Positions 25,362 to 33,248 of a DNA stretch of 50,342 nucleotides are shown here, piece by piece. Under the pieces are notes generated by a model. It did no database searches. It had not been told where the DNA came from and worked only from the letters and a program-made list of their open reading frames with translations. Every line of letters begins with the position of its first letter. The stretch's first letter is position 1. Both the position numbers and the translations under genes were made by a program. Source of the stretch: Elusimicrobia bacterium GWA2_62_23 (GTDB lineage: Bacteria; Elusimicrobiota; Elusimicrobia; Elusimicrobiales; UBA9959); NCBI GenBank assembly GCA_001799635.1, contig MGTV01000029.1, forward strand, positions 129,309 through 179,650. The letters are read 5' to 3'.

Positions 25362-26594
25362 GTGAAAAGACTTAAGTCAGTGTTGCGGAACTATTCTTTG
25401 CATCCTGCCATAGACTCGTCCGGAGCCAAGGCGGAGTATGGTAGTCTTAGGGCAGAGAACTACATTTCAGCCTTGGACGGCTATCGGCAAGACCGGCGGC
25501 GGTCTGTCTGCGCTATTCCTGAAATAGTCGCTTCATTGCTCCGCGAAATTGATGAAGTGGTGGTATTTGCGCTGGACGCGCTCTCTTTCAGTTATTTCAT
25601 GGAAGCCGTTCATCCGTTCCTCCATCGTGAAGATAAGATGTTTTTGGGTTCTTTGACCTCGGTTTTCCCAGCTACGACCTCTACTGCCTGGACTTCGATG
25701 CTGACTGGTAAGCCACCATGGGAGCATGGCGTTTACGGAACCTCCTTCCTGTTGGAGGGCTCCGGCGGGAATTATGTATGGTTAAACGATTCCCTGAGCC
25801 TTGGGAAAGAACGTGTAGTGTTAAAATATCCTTCGGACCGGATAAGGCTGAACCTGTCCGACGCCTCTACCTTGTTCCAGATATTATCCAGGGATGGCGT
25901 CAATGTGTCCTATTTGGGATCTCATGGTCTGACCGCTCCCAACCGCCTGAACGATGAACTTACTGCTGGCGCTGTTCAGGTCCGGGTTTGCCCGGATCCC
26001 GAGGTTAAGCTACGGCTCCACGAGTATTTGGACTTTTTCCTGAAAAAAAGCGGCGAGCTGCTTGCGGCTGGGGGAGGGAAGAGGCTTGTCTGGAACTATG
26101 TGGACACGGACGAGTATATTCACCGCTACGGATACAAAATGCTGACACGGGCTTTCCCGTGGGAAAAACTTTTTGGGTTCTGGCGCAGAGAAAAGCGACC
26201 CGGCAGGGCGTTCATTCTTGTTTCCGACCATGGCCAAGTGCCTCAGCGGCCGGGAACATTCAATTTTTTAAGGGAGACTGAAACGAATCCGCTTTTCAGG
26301 TATAACACCGGTGGTGCCGGCAGGGTGCTTTACTTTTATCCTGCTCCGGATAAAGCTGAAGAGGCCGCATCCTGGCTACGCAGCAGCATAGGTGATACCG
26401 GCATTCTTTTAAAGAAGCACCAGCTGGTGGAATATGGACTCTTTTCACACTCCCCGATAGCCTTTGACCGCGTTGGAGAACTGGTGGCTATAGGCAAAAC
26501 AGACCGCTTTCCTTCTGCTGGCCCTGCATTTATTTCAGAGCACGGTTCGATCACGGAGGGAGAGATGTTTGTTCCATTGCTGTTGTTCCCCTGA
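25362..26594 (+). CDS. Phosphodiesterase/nucleotide pyrophosphatase-like metalloenzyme (alkaline phosphatase superfamily)
   Basis: The product is about 410 residues from GTG 25362, which has GGTGGAG upstream and lies one base after the previous stop; GTG 25335 is an alternative. The metal ligands of the superfamily are in order: D72 in VVFALDALSF, the nucleophile Thr in FPATTSTAW (near 106) followed by MLTGKPPWEHGVYG, Asp and His in YVDTDEYIHRYG, Asp-His in VSDHGQ and a late His in SEHGS. No signal peptide is seen, so it acts in the cytoplasm. It may hydrolyse a phosphate ester of an intermediate or move a phospho group. Confidence 0.82.
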   Translation: MKRLKSVLRNYSLHPAIDSSGAKAEYGSLRAENYISALDGYRQDRRRSVCAIPEIVASLLREIDEVVVFALDALSFSYFMEAVHPFLHREDKMFLGSLTSVFPATTSTAWTSMLTGKPPWEHGVYGTSFLLEGSGGNYVWLNDSLSLGKERVVLKYPSDRIRLNLSDASTLFQILSRDGVNVSYLGSHGLTAPNRLNDELTAGAVQVRVCPDPEVKLRLHEYLDFFLKKSGELLAAGGGKRLVWNYVDTDEYIHRYGYKMLTRAFPWEKLFGFWRREKRPGRAFILVSDHGQVPQRPGTFNFLRETETNPLFRYNTGGAGRVLYFYPAPDKAEEAASWLRSSIGDTGILLKKHQLVEYGLFSHSPIAFDRVGELVAIGKTDRFPSAGPAFISEHGSITEGEMFVPLLLFP

Positions 26595-26627
26595 ACTCTC
26601 CCGACCCATCCGGAGGAGCGCGGAGTC

Positions 26628-27827
26628 GTGAATTCGGTAACGCTAATGATGATGCAAGAAAGCAAACTGCCAAGCCTGATCCTGTTGGACCAAGGGGTCC
26701 ACGCAGGATTTATCGATGATGATATACGAGCTATAGGCCTGCTCCCTCTGCGCCTTGCATCGGAAGAAATCCCGGAAAAGCTGGCCTGGCTCCGCTCCAG
26801 GAACATCCGGGGCATATACTGTCTTAGCGAGGCGTCAAAATTCCGGGAGCGCGAACTTGCAGTGGCTTTGGACCTGCCTCCACTCCCTGAGGCGGTGCTT
26901 GAAACCGGAAGGAATAAGCGACTGCTTCATGAACGGCTGGTGGAAGCGGATTTCCGTTACTATTCAATATCTGCAAGCAGCTCTTTGCCGGAGCCTCCGC
27001 TGGCGTTTCCCTTCATTGTTAAGCCTAGTTCCGGTTATGCCAGTGCGGGCGTGCGTTTGGTTAAAAACCGTGCCGAGTATCTTAAGGCGGTCTCCAAAAT
27101 AAAGCTTATGAATCGGATGCTCTTTGACCGGTACGCTAACGAGGTCTCGGGGGTGCTGTGCGAGGAGTATTTAGACGGTCCGGAGGTCTCGATTGATGCG
27201 ATAGTAGTCAATGGGAATGTCAGGGTCTTCGGCGTCTGTACCAGAGAATATGCGGGGGAAGATAATTTTCAGGACTATGCGTATTTCATGAACGTACAAA
27301 ACCTCGAACGTTACAGCGCGGAACTGCAGCCAATCATCACGAAAGCCTTGGACGTACTGGGATATGTGTCCGGCCCCGTACATGTTGAGCTTCGAAAATC
27401 TGGGAGAACTGGGCGGTGGCACATATTGGACCTTGCTTTCCGGGTAGGTGGGATGGGTTATATTGGAGAACTTATCCGGGGTGTTACAGGGGTTGAGTAT
27501 AATCGACTTGCGATACGGGCATGGCTCGGTGATTTGTCGGAACCAGAACTGCGTGGAATAAGAGCCTCACGGAATAATTATGGTTTGGTTTTCGTCCCGG
27601 CCGCGGGTAAGGGCGGTATAGTAAAATCATATCTAGGCCGGGAATATCTGCAGTCCGAAAAAGCGGTAAAATATTTCTGCTTTCCCAAGGCGGAGGGTGA
27701 AAGGTATGTCGTCTATCCGGACGGGACAGAGTACCTGGCCGTCATCATCGGAATAGCTGAGACGGAGCCGGAAGTGATGCGGCTATATAACGAATTAAGC
27801 AAGAAAGTTGGTGTCATCTATGCGTAA
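26628..27827 (+). CDS. ATP-grasp ligase
   Basis: The product is 399 residues. GTG 26628 has GGAGGAG upstream; ATG 26646 is an alternative. ATP-grasp enzymes activate a carboxylate as acyl phosphate and join it to an amine. The P-loop-like FPFIVKPSSGYASAG (128-142, K132), acidic CEEYLDG (178-184), SIDAIV and LDLAFRVGG (267-275) follow the family order. The usual metal-binding E-x-N-x-R appears as D268-L-A-F-R272, so the Glu is Asp and the Asn is Ala. It overlaps the next gene by 8 bases. It probably forms an amide bond in the island's product. Confidence 0.82.
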   Translation: MNSVTLMMMQESKLPSLILLDQGVHAGFIDDDIRAIGLLPLRLASEEIPEKLAWLRSRNIRGIYCLSEASKFRERELAVALDLPPLPEAVLETGRNKRLLHERLVEADFRYYSISASSSLPEPPLAFPFIVKPSSGYASAGVRLVKNRAEYLKAVSKIKLMNRMLFDRYANEVSGVLCEEYLDGPEVSIDAIVVNGNVRVFGVCTREYAGEDNFQDYAYFMNVQNLERYSAELQPIITKALDVLGYVSGPVHVELRKSGRTGRWHILDLAFRVGGMGYIGELIRGVTGVEYNRLAIRAWLGDLSEPELRGIRASRNNYGLVFVPAAGKGGIVKSYLGREYLQSEKAVKYFCFPKAEGERYVVYPDGTEYLAVIIGIAETEPEVMRLYNELSKKVGVIYA

Positions 27828-28899
27828 ATCAATCCCAATTCCAGTCAAAAACAAGGGGGTCGCCGAGTCCTTGTTATATAGCCTGCAGATCAAATTCCAT
27901 GACGCAAGATTTTCGTTGGCGGCGGACATGAGCGAGTTGTCGGTCGACTGTTCCGACGAGGAGGTCATGGCCGATATCGGGCGCAGTATAGGGGAGTTCC
28001 TCGGCGGTATTTCGGAGATGGTGGGGAAGGTCTCCACAAAGGATATTCGCTCCTTTGAAGGGAAACGTCGCTTGCGTGGTGTTCTCCCCGCCAGTTCCTT
28101 AGTTCCCTCCGCGCTCTCCGGAGTATATGTGGCAACCGCTGAGATGTCCGAGACAATAACTGCTCTTGACGCTGTTTTTCTGCGCTATGCTGCCCGCTAC
28201 CGTGCTCTGCCGGTTGATTTACCCTCGCTGATCGGGGCGGGCGAACTGGAAACCGCCGGTTATCTGCCTAAAGATGCCCACCAAGTAGGGCGGATTTCAA
28301 CCTTTGACAGCGCAGATCATGCCGCCTGTCTTTCTCCGGCTGGCTGTCTTCCTCTGTATCCGATGTTGGCGAGAGCCAAGTCCCCACTGCCTCCTTCGGC
28401 ATTTACCGCAATGTGCCGCGTTTTTCGATATGAGGGTGGTCGATTTGATCAGGAAGATCCTTGTGCCCGTTTATGGGAGTTCCGTGTCCGGGAGATTATT
28501 TTCCTGGATGGCGAGGTCAATTGTCGCACTAGGCGGGCCGAATTCATTGACTTTATGTCGTTGATCCTGAAACATCTGGATATAAGTTTCGAGATTTGTA
28601 CGGCCGCGGATATGTTTATTAGTCCGGAGTATGCCAAGCAGACGTTTTTTCAGCTGCTTAAAGGGACAAAGATAGAATGCCGTATCGTTTCTGAAGGTGG
28701 GTCCATTTCGGTGGCGTCTTTTAATGACCACGCGGGTCATTTTGTTTCCAAATTCAATATCCCCACGAAGTCTGACGGCCTCGGGACGTTTTGTGTCGGC
28801 TTCGGGATGGAACGTTTAGCCGGAATCGTAATCCGCGCATACCCGGATCGTGCCGAGCGTGAGATAGCGATTGGCGGGCTCTTTTCCCTGGTGGCGTAA
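27820..28899 (+). CDS. Amino acid:[carrier protein] ligase (SerRS-like class II)
   Basis: The product is 359 residues from the ATG at 27820. This family, known from Bradyrhizobium and related bacteria, is a truncated atypical seryl-tRNA synthetase that loads Gly or Ala on a carrier protein instead of tRNA. Class II motif 2 is MCRVFRYEG (198-206) with LWEFRVREIIF (218-228). Motif 3 is VGFGMERLAG (326-335). The zinc ligands of the family fit C176 (in LSPAGCLPLYP), probably E225, and C325 (TFCVGFG). The tRNA-binding coiled coil of true SerRS is missing. A free carrier protein is encoded 3.9 kb upstream in the same operon. Confidence 0.87.
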   Translation: MRKSIPIPVKNKGVAESLLYSLQIKFHDARFSLAADMSELSVDCSDEEVMADIGRSIGEFLGGISEMVGKVSTKDIRSFEGKRRLRGVLPASSLVPSALSGVYVATAEMSETITALDAVFLRYAARYRALPVDLPSLIGAGELETAGYLPKDAHQVGRISTFDSADHAACLSPAGCLPLYPMLARAKSPLPPSAFTAMCRVFRYEGGRFDQEDPCARLWEFRVREIIFLDGEVNCRTRRAEFIDFMSLILKHLDISFEICTAADMFISPEYAKQTFFQLLKGTKIECRIVSEGGSISVASFNDHAGHFVSKFNIPTKSDGLGTFCVGFGMERLAGIVIRAYPDRAEREIAIGGLFSLVA

Positions 28900-28925
28900 T
28901 AGCGCGCCTCAGGCACTGTTGCCGC

Positions 28926-30245
28926 ATGCTGCCCACGGATGTATTTGGGCACGGAGAACATGGGCTCAAAGCGAACTTTATGTCTGAATCCAAGCGGAAG
29001 AGTGAATCTGGAAAGCTGTTTTTTCTGCTGGTCCAGCTTGTTTCCCTGCTCGGGAGCAAAGTGACCCATGTGGCGATTGGTTTCTGGATATACAGCCATT
29101 CTCGCTCTGTAATGGATTTTTCGTTGGTTTTGTTGTGTTCTTTTCTGCCGAACATATTGAGTTCTTTTATTTCAGGAACCATCGTCGATCGGTTGCATTT
29201 TTATAAGACTTTTGCCGTGGGGGATGTTGTTTCCGCTGTTGTCATGTCGCTCTCTGCTCTTCTGGTATTCTCGCATCCACAGACCTCTATATTCCTATAC
29301 GCCACCATATTCATCGTTTCTGCTGTCTCTGCGCTGCAGTGGGTCGCCCTTCAGGCCTATCTTCCTGGTGCTTTCAGCGGTCCTAATCTCATCAGGGCGA
29401 CAGGATGGCTTTCAACCTCCACGGCTCTGGCTACGTTGGGTGCTGCCTCTATGGCGAGTTTTCTTATGGCAACTATCGGGCTTGGCGCCATTTTTTTGAT
29501 AGATGCGGCCACCTATCTCTTCTCGGCTTACGTGGTATGGGGCGTTCTGCCGCGCGATAACAAGACGATCCCGCATGATACAGGGGAGGGAATCCTTTCC
29601 CAGTTCAGGGATGGGTTGGCTTACTTGAGCGGGCAGCGGGACCTTTTCAATCTAATCCTTCTTTTTGTTGTGTTGAATTTCTTCGCTGGAATTAATACTA
29701 ATCTGATGACCCCGCTGTTCCTAGAGAGGTATTCGGCGAAGTATGCGGGGTATCTGCTCGGATTTTTTGGGCTGGGAGCAATGTTTGCCGGTATGCTTCA
29801 GACCGGTATTTTGAGTATTGCCAGACTCCGGCACAATATCCCGTTGCTTATGATGATCGTCTTCATCGAAGACATGCTAATAGGATTTTTTAATGCTCCA
29901 CCCCTGGTCGCGACGCTTATGTTCCTGCTGGGAAGTACCATAGCCCTTATAAACACCTGTACGACGCTGGTAATGCAGGAAAATATCGCCTCGAATTATC
30001 GCGGCCGGATCTTCGCTGTGTCGAGGACCATCGGATGGATTGCGCTTCCGCTTGCTCAGTTGCTTTGCGGATTTGTTACGGATAAAATCTCGTTACGTTT
30101 TTTTAGTGGAGATCCGAGCGGATTCCTTGGGAATCTGTTTGTTGGCGTTAATCTGTTCGCCGTGTTGCTATTCCTGGCGCATCTGATATGGGGACGCAAA
30201 TTGGCCTTTCGGAGTCCCGAGGGCGTTGCAGAACAGCCAGCATAG
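28926..30245 (+). CDS. MFS-family exporter
   Basis: The product is 439 residues, or 421 from the ATG at 28980; neither start has a good ribosome-binding site. About 11-12 hydrophobic segments are visible, with a cytoplasmic loop near 200-230 and short, partly basic loops (IVDRLHFYKT after segment 2). The layout fits drug- or siderophore-type exporters (DHA3/EntS-like). As the only transporter in the island it probably exports the product or gives self-protection (inference). Confidence 0.85.
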   Translation: MLPTDVFGHGEHGLKANFMSESKRKSESGKLFFLLVQLVSLLGSKVTHVAIGFWIYSHSRSVMDFSLVLLCSFLPNILSSFISGTIVDRLHFYKTFAVGDVVSAVVMSLSALLVFSHPQTSIFLYATIFIVSAVSALQWVALQAYLPGAFSGPNLIRATGWLSTSTALATLGAASMASFLMATIGLGAIFLIDAATYLFSAYVVWGVLPRDNKTIPHDTGEGILSQFRDGLAYLSGQRDLFNLILLFVVLNFFAGINTNLMTPLFLERYSAKYAGYLLGFFGLGAMFAGMLQTGILSIARLRHNIPLLMMIVFIEDMLIGFFNAPPLVATLMFLLGSTIALINTCTTLVMQENIASNYRGRIFAVSRTIGWIALPLAQLLCGFVTDKISLRFFSGDPSGFLGNLFVGVNLFAVLLFLAHLIWGRKLAFRSPEGVAEQPA

Positions 30246-30316
30246 GTCCATGGTATGCGGCGTGGCCAAGTTGGTGGCGACGTGGATATAAACGAGCGCA
30301 TTATGTTGGAGCGATT

Positions 30317-31633
30317 ATGAGATGGAACCGATTTTTATCTATGCCAGGGGATGTGTATGCCAAGGACCGGCGGTTTTTGGCTGACCATTTTTCTGAACAA
30401 GGCGTAATGTACGAAGGCAAGCCAGAGCCATTTGAAATCCTGCCGTACCTGGTTCCCTCCGCGCAGAATGAGGCGATTAAAACGCTCTTTAAAAGTTTTC
30501 ATTCATTGCTGGAGAAGACGATAGATCTGTATCGCGAGCGACCGGAAATACGCCAATATTTCAACTTTAACAAGGCGATCGAGAGCATGGTACTTCTTTC
30601 CTGCCGATATTCCCCGCGTATCCATATATGCAGGTTCGATTACACGGTCAGGGATAACGGGTTCCCTGCAATCTATGAGACCAATTCCGCCTGTCCTGGA
30701 GGGTTACTTAAGATGTCCAGGATCTTCGGGGCGTATAAGCGAACGCAACTGTATCGTGATCTTTGTGCCTCTCCTGGGGCGAATGTCTCTGCTTTTGAGT
30801 ATTATAAGGCTCCGGTCTTTACGACTGAACTCCACCGGCTTTATACGCGTGCAACCGGCAAAACGCAGCCCCCCGTGGTAGGGATACTTAATAGCCGCCA
30901 TAGGACGTTGACAAATGAAATAGGATTAATGATCGACGAACTTCAAAGCTGCGGGCTGCGTGCGGTAAATGCCTATGTAGAAGATCTGGATTATAAAAAC
31001 GGCAGACTCGTCGGGGGCGGTATCCCCTTGGATTTGTGTTATCAGAAATTTGACGACGACCTTTCCTGCGACTATCCGTTTACTCCGGATACTCGATCCG
31101 CTGTGAAGTATATAAATGCGCTGCGTGATGGCAGTGTTGTCGGGGTAAATTCGTTCGCCAGTACCTACCTTGTGGAAAGCAAGGCCGTGTTGGGACTGTA
31201 CTGGGACCCGCGGTTCGAGGGGTATTTTACCGGAGAGGAAATAGATCTTGCCCGCAGGATAACAGCGCGAACGGAGTTGTTGCCGCTGCCGCATGACGCG
31301 AAACTGGGTGAGTACATGGCTAAGAAGGATTCCTTGGTCCTGAAGTGCTCGCTGGATACTCGCGGGAGGAGTGTTGTGATTGGAAGGGAGACGCCACAAG
31401 ATGTATGGGAAAAGTTTCTCAAACAGGATAGGACGAACGCTGCCGCGCCGTATGTGGTCCAGGAATTCCATCCTCACGAACAGTATGAGGGCTCGGAATT
31501 GAAGGCCCGCTATGTCTCCCATGCATATTTCGTGGTTGCTGGGAACCCGGTTGGGATGTTCACGCGCATATCTGAGTCTTCTGTTACCAACGTGGGGAAA
31601 TGCGGGAAGACCGGTATTTCATTCATTGTGTAG
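30317..31633 (+). CDS. Circularly permuted ATP-grasp-like ligase A
   Basis: The product is 438 residues. The ATG at 30317 has TTGGAG upstream. The stretch ICRFDYTVRDNGFPAIYETN (spanning about residues 98-117) then SACPGG is the R-x-D ... E-x-N ... P-G pattern of the circularly permuted ATP-grasp and glutathionylspermidine-synthase-like families. LVLKCSLDTRGRSVVIG and VVQEF near the C-terminus would supply the ATP-binding lysine and acidic residues. It probably forms an amide bond. The next gene encodes a distant relative, so the two may act in series. Confidence 0.68.
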   Translation: MRWNRFLSMPGDVYAKDRRFLADHFSEQGVMYEGKPEPFEILPYLVPSAQNEAIKTLFKSFHSLLEKTIDLYRERPEIRQYFNFNKAIESMVLLSCRYSPRIHICRFDYTVRDNGFPAIYETNSACPGGLLKMSRIFGAYKRTQLYRDLCASPGANVSAFEYYKAPVFTTELHRLYTRATGKTQPPVVGILNSRHRTLTNEIGLMIDELQSCGLRAVNAYVEDLDYKNGRLVGGGIPLDLCYQKFDDDLSCDYPFTPDTRSAVKYINALRDGSVVGVNSFASTYLVESKAVLGLYWDPRFEGYFTGEEIDLARRITARTELLPLPHDAKLGEYMAKKDSLVLKCSLDTRGRSVVIGRETPQDVWEKFLKQDRTNAAAPYVVQEFHPHEQYEGSELKARYVSHAYFVVAGNPVGMFTRISESSVTNVGKCGKTGISFIV

Positions 31634-31668
31634 GCTCAACTTCCGCAGAAGCGATAATAAGTCGAACT

Positions 31669-32961
31669 ATGCCATTATTCGATCATAAGACCGCAGAAAA
31701 TATAACCAGCAGGTTTGGAAATGAGATCAGAAGGTCGGTAGGCATTTTCCGTCGGGTCTCGAACAAGCCGGTATTCTTCCCTATGGGGGTCCTTCCTATT
31801 GATGCCCGGCTGGTCAATTCGTGGGCGCAAGATATTTTGCGCCTCAAAAAACTCATATGCGGGCTCAGGCACCGAATGTCTTTGACAGTCGATGAATACT
31901 GTGACCTGTTCAGTATCCCAACTAATCTTCGTCCTATCGCTTGCTCCCGGGAACTGGCGTTCCCCTCTGAGTATTTCAGGCCGGATTGTATATTGACTAC
32001 GTCCGGGCCTAAAGTCCTTGAGTTCAATATCGATCCCGGAAGCATGGTCTTTATTGCAGGTATGGCGCCGAAGAATTTCTACCGCAGTATCCCCGGCATG
32101 GATAGCTTTTTGAAGAAGCTTTCCGCTTCCGGGCTTGACGGTTCTTTTTGGGCCGAACGGAGTTTCCTTTCCCATCTCCTCCGGCTGGATTCCATCGGCC
32201 GAAGAATATGCATCTGGGATGTTCCCGGGCGAGAGAAGGAGCAGGCCAAGGAGCGTGAAATAGAACTGGATTACTTCAGAAGAACTGGCCTTGAGGTGGA
32301 GTTGATTGAAGGTGGGGATATTGTTGACAAAATTTCCCGGGAAATGTATGTTTTTCGATATTTTTCATATAACCACTTTCTGCTTTCTCGGAAGTATTTT
32401 GATAGTTCGTATATCAGGGTCTTTGATGACTTTTCCGAAACAAACGACATTTCGGGCTCCTCTGTTGTCTTCGATAACAAGCAGAATCTCGCCCTGTTAT
32501 GGACGACTAAGGTCCAACATTACTTGGATTCAAAAGAACTGGAGCTGGTTAAACGCTACATCCCGAGAACTTATCAAAGTTCTACCCAAGATGAGGTGCT
32601 GTTGCATAGAGTCCGCAACAACCGGGAGAGTTGGATAATAAAAGGTGGCAATGGCTTCCAGGGGCGCAATACTTCTGCTGGTCAGGATTGCTCTGAAGCA
32701 GAGTGGGGGTCTTTTTTTTGTGAAGCCCAAAAAAATGGGGACGCCGTATTTCAAGAGGTGGTGGCCCCCATATCGATTCCGGTATTCTTGACAGACGGGA
32801 CGAACCAGTATCCCCAGGCCGGCGGCCATATCGCTAATTTTTACTACGTGAACGATAGATTCTCCGGACTAGTTTTTCGTTTAAAACGAGACGGAAAAGG
32901 CTTAAAAATTGGCGCAATAAATGCAGGGGATGTAGTGGCGGCGTTGCCGCTTTTGGTCTGA
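31669..32961 (+). CDS. Circularly permuted ATP-grasp-like ligase B
   Basis: The product is 430 residues from ATG 31669; ATG 31600 would overlap the previous gene by 34 bases, and neither has a clear ribosome-binding site. FRPDCILTTSGPKVLEFNID resembles the R-x-D ... E-x-N pattern of gene A. RYIPRTYQSS, SWIIKGGNGFQGRNTSAG and VFQEVVAPI match the ATP-grasp half of glutathionylspermidine-synthase-like proteins (lysine, Gly-rich loop, QE). Sequence identity to gene A is low by eye. It is the last gene of the island. Confidence 0.66.
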   Translation: MPLFDHKTAENITSRFGNEIRRSVGIFRRVSNKPVFFPMGVLPIDARLVNSWAQDILRLKKLICGLRHRMSLTVDEYCDLFSIPTNLRPIACSRELAFPSEYFRPDCILTTSGPKVLEFNIDPGSMVFIAGMAPKNFYRSIPGMDSFLKKLSASGLDGSFWAERSFLSHLLRLDSIGRRICIWDVPGREKEQAKEREIELDYFRRTGLEVELIEGGDIVDKISREMYVFRYFSYNHFLLSRKYFDSSYIRVFDDFSETNDISGSSVVFDNKQNLALLWTTKVQHYLDSKELELVKRYIPRTYQSSTQDEVLLHRVRNNRESWIIKGGNGFQGRNTSAGQDCSEAEWGSFFCEAQKNGDAVFQEVVAPISIPVFLTDGTNQYPQAGGHIANFYYVNDRFSGLVFRLKRDGKGLKIGAINAGDVVAALPLLV

Positions 32962-33248
32962 TGTGAATCCTGTTTAATCCTCCTTCGGAGGAAGTCCGGA
33001 AACTGAGCGTGCGCCCCAAGCTCACTTGTGTGGATTTTGGGGATTCTGTAAATCGGTGCCCCGTACATGTTCCTGTACGCGTGCAAACGCGGGGGGACTT
33101 GCATCCTCTGTGTAATAGGACACGGACTATGCCCGGCTGATGTAGGACAGCGTGACGCCGGCTCTCACCTCCCGCGTTGTAACAATTTAGCCACATCTTT
33201 GAATCAAATTCTAAATAGGGGATTGCTAAACTTTTCATAGCGAGACCT
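32962..33248 (+). other. Island right border, 287 bases without a gene
   Basis: A 6-bp hairpin (32978-32983 with 32987-32992) follows the island but has no T-run. GTACA/TGTAC arms surround tgttcc within 33064-33080. At 33154-33167, gacgccggctctca nearly matches gacgcggctctca at the left border (16503-16515). The last 65 bases are AT-rich and may hold the promoter of the next gene, but no clear -35/-10 pair was found. Confidence 0.45.

Noticed and set aside
32962..33248. Riboswitch, tRNA or attachment-site core at the right island border
   Set aside because: No cloverleaf or known riboswitch pattern was found; only short hairpins and the near-repeat are visible.
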